Source of the DNA: Desulfobacteraceae bacterium
GTDB lineage: Bacteria; Desulfobacterota; Desulfobacteria; Desulfobacterales; Desulfobacteraceae
NCBI GenBank assembly: GCA_030638935.1
Contig: DAOWDR010000275.1
Span: forward strand, 1-7,108
Direction: 5' to 3'
DNA: 7,108 nucleotides
The notes under the pieces were generated by a model, which saw nothing but the letters and a program-made list of their open reading frames with translations, was not told where the DNA came from and ran no database searches. Positions 1 to 4,006 of this stretch are shown here, piece after piece. The position numbers and the translations under genes are program-made. Positions within the stretch are counted from its first letter, which is position 1, and each line of letters opens with the position of its first letter.

Positions 1-33
1 ATATTGAAAACAATAGCAGATAGCCTCATCCAT
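1..33 (-). CDS. 5' end of a leftward gene; possible small [2Fe-2S] (BFD/CopZ-N-like) protein, partial
   Basis: On the minus strand an ATG at 33-31 opens a frame that stays open to the window edge and reads MDEAICYCFQY. A purine-rich Shine-Dalgarno-like stretch, AAAAGGA, lies about 7 nt before the ATG (complement of roughly 41-47), which is better placed than expected by chance. From memory, a Cys-Tyr-Cys-Phe start followed by an aromatic residue resembles short deltaproteobacterial proteins with a BFD-like or CopZ-N-like [2Fe-2S] site. With only 11 codons visible this family suggestion is weak, and even the existence of the gene is not certain. If real, it is transcribed divergently from the roadblock/GTPase operon and shares its upstream region. 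Confidence 0.4.
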   Translation of the reverse strand, partial: MDEAICYCFQY

Positions 34-264
34 AGATTTTTCCTTTTGGTATCTTCTTTAATTTATACTACCACAATATCACTGTTTATCATGGAAAAGC
101 AATATAGCCACAACTCAAATTTACCGGACAATTTTTGCCTGATTTTTTTTGTATATACATATTTTTCTCGAATCTCTTGTTAAATTTTGGGACCAGTATC
201 ATGGATATGAAAAATATCTGCCCATCATATTGCACAATTTTTTGATTTGCGTTACCATTCCTGC
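34..264. other. A+T-rich divergent upstream region, no gene seen
   Basis: This 231-nt stretch lies between the putative leftward start at 33 and the first roadblock gene. I see no convincing coding frame: the short open frames here lack ribosome-binding sites and family-like sequence. It is rich in T and A tracts and holds weak sigma-70-like motifs and one 10-bp palindrome, listed separately. It probably contains the promoters for both directions. Confidence 0.5.
135..163 (+). promoter_or_regulatory. Weak sigma-70-like promoter candidate for the roadblock/GTPase operon
   Basis: TTGCCT (135-140) and CATATT (158-163) are separated by 17 nt, each matching four of six consensus positions. In such A+T-rich DNA a match of this quality is common by chance, so this is only a candidate. 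The -10-like hexamer overlaps the palindrome TGTATATACA at 150-159, which would suit an operator if the promoter is real. Confidence 0.2.
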
Positions 265-651
265 ATGTATAGTCAAAGTCAGCTTGATGCAATTGATAAT
301 GTTATTCAAACCAACCTGGTCGCAGCCGGGCTGGATCATGTTATTTTCATGGATATGGGCGGCAATGCCATTGCCAAACATGACAACGGAAAAAGTTATC
401 TGGACTCAACCGCCTTTGCTGCCCTGGCTGCCGGCAATTATGCGGCTGTTGACGCCATGGCAAAGCTTGTTGGGGAATCTGAATTTTCATTATTATTTCA
501 TAAGGGTAAAAAATTAAGCATTCATTTCAGCAAAGTTACCGATGATACACTTTTAATTTCCATGTTCAATAAAGATATATCCCTGGGACTTGTGAGACTG
601 AAAGTGATTGAGGCCATAAAAGAAATTAATCTCATACTAGTCAAGGGCTGA
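265..651 (+). CDS. MglB-like roadblock/LC7 domain protein (probable GTPase partner)
   Basis: This 128-residue protein is a single roadblock/LC7-type domain. Residues 5-21 form a first helix. A strand, HVIFMDMGGNAIA, at 25-37 carries the typical turn, a small-residue-rich helix (TAFAALAAGNYAAVDAMAKL) spans 49-68, the strands SLLFHKGK and DTLLISMF follow near 75-101, and a C-terminal helix covers 108-124. Members of the MglB branch dimerise, bind Ras-like MglA GTPases and act as GTPase-activating proteins in the cytoplasm. The MglA-type gene starting 49 nt downstream strongly suggests that role here. ATG 265 is chosen because the family usually starts close to this helix; a TTG at 247 would add six residues, and a stop at 208 limits any extension. 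Neither start has a Shine-Dalgarno. The fold is well supported; GAP activity is inferred from context. Confidence 0.85.
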   Translation: MYSQSQLDAIDNVIQTNLVAAGLDHVIFMDMGGNAIAKHDNGKSYLDSTAFAALAAGNYAAVDAMAKLVGESEFSLLFHKGKKLSIHFSKVTDDTLLISMFNKDISLGLVRLKVIEAIKEINLILVKG

Positions 652-687
652 TGTTTTTTAAATTGCACCTGCACCCATGGGTGGCTT

Positions 688-695
688 GAGGAGGG
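688..695 (+). promoter_or_regulatory. Ribosome-binding site that fixes the GTPase start at TTG 701
   Basis: GAGGAGGG lies 5 nt before TTG 701. The longer reading from ATG 677 would put this strong Shine-Dalgarno inside the coding sequence and add eight residues (MGGLRRVS) not seen at the N-terminus of MglA proteins. Starting at TTG gives MALINVKTKEVQIK, the typical beginning of the family. Confidence 0.8.
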
Positions 696-700
696 TTAGC

Positions 701-1306
701 TTGGCACTCATCAATGTAAAAACAAAAGAAGTTCAGATCAAAATAGTTTATTATGGCCCTGGAAGAGGCGGTAAGACAACAAACCTTGAATACATCAACC
801 AGACCTACCAGGATCGGATCAAGACACAGATGGTCAGTCTTAAAACCCATGACGACCGGACACTTTTTTTTGATTTTTTACCCTTTGATGTGGGCCAGAT
901 AAAGGGATTTGACGTAACCATCCAATTATATACAGTTCCAGGGCAGGTAAAATATAATGCAACCCGAAAACTGGTTCTTAGGGGTGTTGACGGTATTGTT
1001 TTTGTTGCAGATGTTCAAAAAGAGCAGCGAAAAAAAAATATTGCGTCTTTAAATCAATTGTATGAAAATATTGAAACCTACAATCTTGACCTGTTTAAGA
1101 TGCCCCTTGTTATGCAGTATAACAAAATAGACCTGAAACAAAAAAATATACCAGTCTTGTCTTCGCAAACCCTGCAAAAGGATCTCAACGGGATTTTGAA
1201 GGCCCCTGCTTTTGAAGCCAGTGCATTAAGCGGAGGCAACGTGATTCTCACTTTGAAAAAAATTATATCCATAACATTGGCGTCTATTCAGGATCAGATT
1301 TTTTAA
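701..1306 (+). CDS. MglA-like Ras-superfamily small GTPase
   Basis: This 201-residue cytoplasmic GTPase belongs to the bacterial MglA family, which cycles between GTP and GDP forms to set cell polarity or motility in Myxococcus and related bacteria. The P-loop GPGRGGKTT is at 19-27 and switch I, DDRTLFFDFLP, at 51-61. The MglA-type switch II, TVPGQ, is at 78-82 in place of the usual DxxGQ, and the guanine-specificity motif NKID at 141-144. Arg53, Thr54 and Gln82 match the catalytic and Mg-coordinating residues of M. xanthus MglA at identical numbers, so the enzyme should be active. The P-loop has Arg22-Gly23 where M. xanthus has Leu-Cys. The start is TTG with a strong GAGGAGGG site. The roadblock gene upstream is the expected partner; the next gene begins 9 nt after this stop. 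The GTPase call is firm, but the process it controls is unknown. Confidence 0.93.
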   Translation: MALINVKTKEVQIKIVYYGPGRGGKTTNLEYINQTYQDRIKTQMVSLKTHDDRTLFFDFLPFDVGQIKGFDVTIQLYTVPGQVKYNATRKLVLRGVDGIVFVADVQKEQRKKNIASLNQLYENIETYNLDLFKMPLVMQYNKIDLKQKNIPVLSSQTLQKDLNGILKAPAFEASALSGGNVILTLKKIISITLASIQDQIF

Positions 1307-1311
1307 GGAGG
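1305..1311 (+). promoter_or_regulatory. Ribosome-binding site that selects the TTG 1316 start
   Basis: AAGGAGG overlaps the TAA stop of the GTPase gene and sits 4 nt before TTG 1316. It is close to a perfect anti-Shine-Dalgarno complement. The overlap with the upstream stop points to translational coupling. Confidence 0.7.
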
Positions 1312-1315
1312 TTTT

Positions 1316-2938
1316 TTGAATTCGCTTACCGAACTCAAACAAGTTATTGATTCCATGGAATCCCATGAAGATGATGCTGTTCATGCTTTTCAGCAACAGC
1401 TTTCAATTATTGGAGAGCAGTATGCAGACAAAACTGTGATATCTGTTATAAAAATGATGCAATCTGTCGGCAGATACCTGGGTTCCAAAAAAGACAATGC
1501 CGATAAAGATGCCCTGCCGGTGTTAAATTTTATGGCCATTGAGCTTGAAAATCTTGTCCTGGACCCTGATCTTAATGAAGAACAAAGGGATCAACTTCTA
1601 TCGGGATGTATTCAAAAATATAAATCTTTGAAAAGCAAAATTGCTTCTCACCCCCTGGTCACGACCACTGAAATGCAGTCTTTAAAAGCTGTAATCCTTG
1701 CAATTGACTGGGAAATTTCAGAGATAACACTTAAAACCTTTGATAAAGTAACAAGTCAGATATTAACCCGAATAAAACCCCATAAAATCCCCCATGCCTT
1801 TTTAAGAATTATACACAGCATGGGGAAATATATTGCTTCAAAAAAAGCAGGTGCCCATAAAGATTCCATCTTTCTTTTACGCTCTGTTTTTGAAAACTTT
1901 GAACGGGTTGTTCAGACTCCGGACATGCCCTTCCAGGAAAAAAAACAACTCATTGAAAGTGATATCGATGCCTTTAACAATTTTAAGAGGGAAATAGCCT
2001 CTTTAAAAGAAAAGATACCTGGTCCCATCGATAAAACCGAAGATGAAATCATCCAGCCGGCACTCTCCCATGTCAAGGCATCCCCCATGCCTGATGCACA
2101 GGATGTTGTGCCCCTGACCCCATTGTCGGAAGACTCATTTGCCGGGCAATCCCAGTCTGAAAATCCAGCACATTTGACAGGCACAAAAAAAATTGAGCCT
2201 GCTCCCCATGATATTATGGATGATCTTTTCAGCGGTAAAGAGTCGCCGGCAGATGAATTGCTGGATGCCATTCACCTGGCAAATATTCAAGGCCCTGATC
2301 AAAAAAGGGCCATGAATATGAGCGAACCGACAAAAGAAGATTTTCAAAAAAAAGGAATTAAAAATTTTACCCCCCATAGAATGGAAAATGAGCCCATACC
2401 TGAAATAGCAAACCGGCTGGATGAATTTTTCAACCTGGATATCTCCCAAGACAGCAATGTAACAACAACAAGTGAAAATGATCATGCCCCGACCGACGGG
2501 AACAACCATTTGCCCTCACATAGCTCCCTAGAAGCCATTGTCCCATTCCAATTTGAAGATGAATCGCCTAAAAACAATTTAAGTGAAGACAATTTAAATA
2601 AAGACAATTTAAATGAAGACAATTTCGACCAAGATGATCCAACCTACGCTGTGATCAACAGATTAAAATCCATTGTGAAAAATCATGACGGATTGTTGGA
2701 AGATAACTCTTTGACAACCCTTGATAAAGATCTTTCCTATCTTAAAACCCTGTGGCAGGATGACCAGGATAAAACAATCCTGCTTGATCTCATATCCTGG
2801 CTGTTAATAAAAAACCAAGTGCCTGATTTACCGGACACCAAAAGTATGGTTGATAAATCAGAACCAGTCATTCCGAAACACCTGGGCAAACCTGCCTTAA
2901 GCTTTTGGGGAAAAATTAAATCAGCATTGTTTTCGTGA
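1316..2938 (+). CDS. 540-aa protein with a duplicated helical domain and acidic linker; unknown function
   Basis: I do not recognise a named family. The protein has three parts. Residues 5-111 and 124-229 are two diverged copies of one mostly helical domain. They align at IDSMES/IDWEIS, at SVGRYLGSKK (50-59) against SMGKYIASKK (168-177), at KD followed by a hydrophobic run, and at SLKSKIAS/NFKREIAS, with an offset of about 118 residues. Residues 230-440 are an acidic, Pro/Asn/Asp-rich, probably disordered linker that ends in four 5-residue repeats (421-440). Residues 443-513 form another helical segment, and the tail FWGKIKSALFS looks amphipathic and could touch membrane or a partner. No signal peptide or membrane span is visible, so it is probably cytoplasmic. 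It starts at TTG with a strong ribosome-binding site, 9 nt after the GTPase gene. Context suggests an effector or scaffold of the GTPase; this is inference. Confidence 0.85.
   Translation: MNSLTELKQVIDSMESHEDDAVHAFQQQLSIIGEQYADKTVISVIKMMQSVGRYLGSKKDNADKDALPVLNFMAIELENLVLDPDLNEEQRDQLLSGCIQKYKSLKSKIASHPLVTTTEMQSLKAVILAIDWEISEITLKTFDKVTSQILTRIKPHKIPHAFLRIIHSMGKYIASKKAGAHKDSIFLLRSVFENFERVVQTPDMPFQEKKQLIESDIDAFNNFKREIASLKEKIPGPIDKTEDEIIQPALSHVKASPMPDAQDVVPLTPLSEDSFAGQSQSENPAHLTGTKKIEPAPHDIMDDLFSGKESPADELLDAIHLANIQGPDQKRAMNMSEPTKEDFQKKGIKNFTPHRMENEPIPEIANRLDEFFNLDISQDSNVTTTSENDHAPTDGNNHLPSHSSLEAIVPFQFEDESPKNNLSEDNLNKDNLNEDNFDQDDPTYAVINRLKSIVKNHDGLLEDNSLTTLDKDLSYLKTLWQDDQDKTILLDLISWLLIKNQVPDLPDTKSMVDKSEPVIPKHLGKPALSFWGKIKSALFS
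1328..2002 (+). repeat. Internal domain duplication within the 540-aa protein
   Basis: Two copies, at about 1328-1648 and 1685-2002, encode the same helical domain at an offset of roughly 118 residues. The similarity is at protein level (SxGxYxxSKK, KD, ExxKxxL and KxxIAS are shared), while the DNA has diverged. This marks an old duplication rather than a recent one. Confidence 0.7.
2576..2635 (+). repeat. Four tandem 15-bp units encoding NLxxD-type pentapeptides
   Basis: Units at 2576-2590, 2591-2605, 2606-2620 and 2621-2635 follow the pattern AATTTAAATGAAGAC with few changes in the first three. The fourth has diverged. They encode NLSED, NLNKD, NLNED and NFDQD in the acidic linker. The unit length keeps the frame, so copy-number change would alter linker length without breaking the protein. 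Confidence 0.85.
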
Positions 2939-2944
2939 AATAAA

Positions 2945-3406
2945 ATGATTTTTTTTTGTGAAGATTGCGGGGAGAAAAACGATTTAAGAGAGGCTGATTT
3001 TAAAAATGGAAGGGCGGTATTCCGTTGTTGTTCATGCCAATATTTAAATTCTTATCCTGTTTTTGTCCCTTTGAAACAAACCGATATTCTTTTTAAAAAA
3101 ATTCAATCTACCCCCGGAATAATCGGCGCTTTTTTATACCATGAGAAAAACCATACAATTACCAATCATATGCCTGGGGTTTTAAATGAGGCTGATCTTG
3201 AAGTACTGGGACAGTATTTGACCGGCAGCTATTTGGTTGCCCAGTCTCAATATCCGGATATCCATGGAGTGATGATTTGCATAGCTGATAAATATATCAC
3301 CATAAATAGGGTTGAATCAGATTTATTTGTTTTTGTCGTAAGTAAAACCCTTCCATTGCCCGATACAATTCAGGATTTTATGATATCGGCAGAAAAAAAA
3401 GGATAA
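2945..3406 (+). CDS. Zinc-ribbon/roadblock-like fusion protein
   Basis: The 153-residue product begins with a small probable zinc ribbon. Two knuckles, CEDC at Cys5/Cys8 and CSC at Cys28/Cys31 (with a further Cys29), are separated by 19 residues. From about residue 46 it continues as a roadblock/LC7-like alpha-beta domain: a helix (TDILFKKIQ), the strand GIIGAFLYHEKNH (58-70), a helix (NEADLEVLGQYLTG), the paired strands GVMICIADKYITINR and LFVFVVS, and a closing helix. The roadblock call rests on secondary-structure order and resemblance to the next gene, so it is less certain than the ribbon. It starts 6 nt after the previous stop with no good Shine-Dalgarno, which suggests translational coupling. 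A run of nine T residues follows the start codon. Its likely role is a metal-stabilised or metal-responsive partner of the GTPase; this is inference. Confidence 0.8.
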   Translation: MIFFCEDCGEKNDLREADFKNGRAVFRCCSCQYLNSYPVFVPLKQTDILFKKIQSTPGIIGAFLYHEKNHTITNHMPGVLNEADLEVLGQYLTGSYLVAQSQYPDIHGVMICIADKYITINRVESDLFVFVVSKTLPLPDTIQDFMISAEKKG

Positions 3407-3411
3407 TTGCA

Positions 3412-3750
3412 ATGGTTTTCCCTGAAAAGTTTTTGCAAATTTCCAAAATCAAAGGGGTTGCTCAATATATTTTTTTGGATAATAGAGGGAATGTTGCAGC
3501 CCATGACATAAAAGATCCCGAAAGGGCTTCTGAAATGGTTTTTTCTTCTGGTCAGAATATTCAGGCCATTGGTAGAAACAATTTTAAATATGCTGTGTTT
3601 TCAAGGAAGAATAAAAAAAGCATTATTATTTTTCCTATTGGCAATTATTTTCTTGGAGTTGTAAAGCAAAAAGATACAGATGCACTTGCTTTGGTAGAAA
3701 ATATTTTAAAATTTCTCCATGGATGCCTTAAAAAACCGGGTAGTGTTTAA
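3412..3750 (+). CDS. Short roadblock/LC7-like protein, last gene of the cluster
   Basis: This 112-residue protein looks like a single roadblock-type domain. It has a first helix (EKFLQISKI), the strand GVAQYIFLDNRGNVAAHD (15-32) with the family's turn, a helix (ERASEMVFSSGQNIQAIG), and the strands YAVFSRKN, SIIIFPIG and YFLGVVKQ (60-86). A C-terminal helix covers about 88-103. It resembles the roadblock half of the preceding gene, for example in the IxGVxxxIFLDNxGN-like core, so the two may be diverged paralogues able to pair. AAGGA at 3399-3403 lies 8 nt before the ATG and overlaps the end of the previous gene, and the gap is 5 nt, so the two are surely co-transcribed. No catalytic motif is seen. 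It may be a third roadblock subunit for the GTPase; the function is inferred from neighbours. Confidence 0.8.
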   Translation: MVFPEKFLQISKIKGVAQYIFLDNRGNVAAHDIKDPERASEMVFSSGQNIQAIGRNNFKYAVFSRKNKKSIIIFPIGNYFLGVVKQKDTDALALVENILKFLHGCLKKPGSV

Positions 3751-3961
3751 AAGGGCATATTTGTGTACAGAAAGCCATATAATGCTCAGTGGCAGGGCTC
3801 ACAGAGTTAAGTATTACTGGATCACTTTTTTAAATCTTGACTTTTTGGAGATTATTGATTAGTGCTTTGGGTACACTTTTATTGCTGAATATCTCCTTAT
3901 CGTAAGGCCTTGACCTGTTTATAAAGTGATACAGTTCGAAGTAATTGTTCTAGTACAAAGA

Positions 3962-3974
3962 TTCAACGGTTGAA
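3962..3974. promoter_or_regulatory. Perfect 13-bp dyad, possible operator
   Basis: TTCAAC-G-GTTGAA is a perfect inverted repeat with a single central base, ending 32 nt before the antiporter ATG. Its size and position suit a dimeric regulator site or a small hairpin in the mRNA leader. No specific regulator can be named. Confidence 0.4.
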
Positions 3975-3990
3975 CGACACTAGGTAAAGC

Positions 3991-3996
3991 AGGAGG
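3991..3996 (+). promoter_or_regulatory. Ribosome-binding site of the antiporter gene
   Basis: AGGAGG lies 10 nt before ATG 4007, a slightly long but workable spacing. It supports this ATG as the start, which also gives a proper hydrophobic N-terminal segment. Confidence 0.75.
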
Positions 3997-4006
3997 AAGC
4001 GGATCT

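Larger units (their letters stand above)
3751..4006 (+). promoter_or_regulatory. 256-nt non-coding gap with nested inverted repeats, upstream of the antiporter gene
   Basis: No coding frame is supported here. The sequence holds several dyads. ACTGGATCACTTT (3816-3828) pairs with AAAGTGATACAGT (3923-3935) with one mismatch. Inside that pair, GGAGAT-T-ATT (3847-3856) pairs with AAT-ATCTCC (3888-3896) with one bulge. CCTTA-TCG-TAAGG (3895-3907) is a hairpin that competes for bases 3895-3896, and AAGGCCTT (3904-3911) is a palindrome. Possible -35 elements TTGACT (3837-3842) and TTGACC (3910-3915) lack good partners. I see no classical GC-stem plus T-tract terminator. The region may be a structured leader, a small RNA or a decayed mobile element; the sequence alone does not decide. 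Confidence 0.4.

Noticed and set aside
95..135. Sigma-54-like TGGC...TTGC on the minus strand
   Set aside because: The GG and GC doublets are separated by about 7 nt instead of the required 10.
89..292. Open frame on the minus strand in the upstream region
   Set aside because: There is no Shine-Dalgarno or recognisable sequence, and it overlaps the roadblock start. The better minus-strand start is the ATG at 33.
149..517. Open frame on the + strand overlapping the first roadblock gene
   Set aside because: It is in another frame, has no ribosome-binding site and is Trp/Met-rich without family resemblance, while the roadblock frame is clearly real.
677..700. ATG 677 as the GTPase start
   Set aside because: It would bury a strong ribosome-binding site (688-695) inside the gene and add eight residues atypical of the MglA family. 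TTG 701 fits both the site and the family N-terminus.
1912..2509. Two overlapping minus-strand open frames opposite the 540-aa protein
   Set aside because: They are antisense shadows of a codon-consistent gene, rich in Cys/Ser/Phe typical of shadow frames.
3751..3840. Rho-independent terminator after the last roadblock gene
   Set aside because: T runs are present (for example 3826-3831), but no GC-rich stem directly precedes them. AGTG/CACT at 3861-3877 is only a 4-bp stem.
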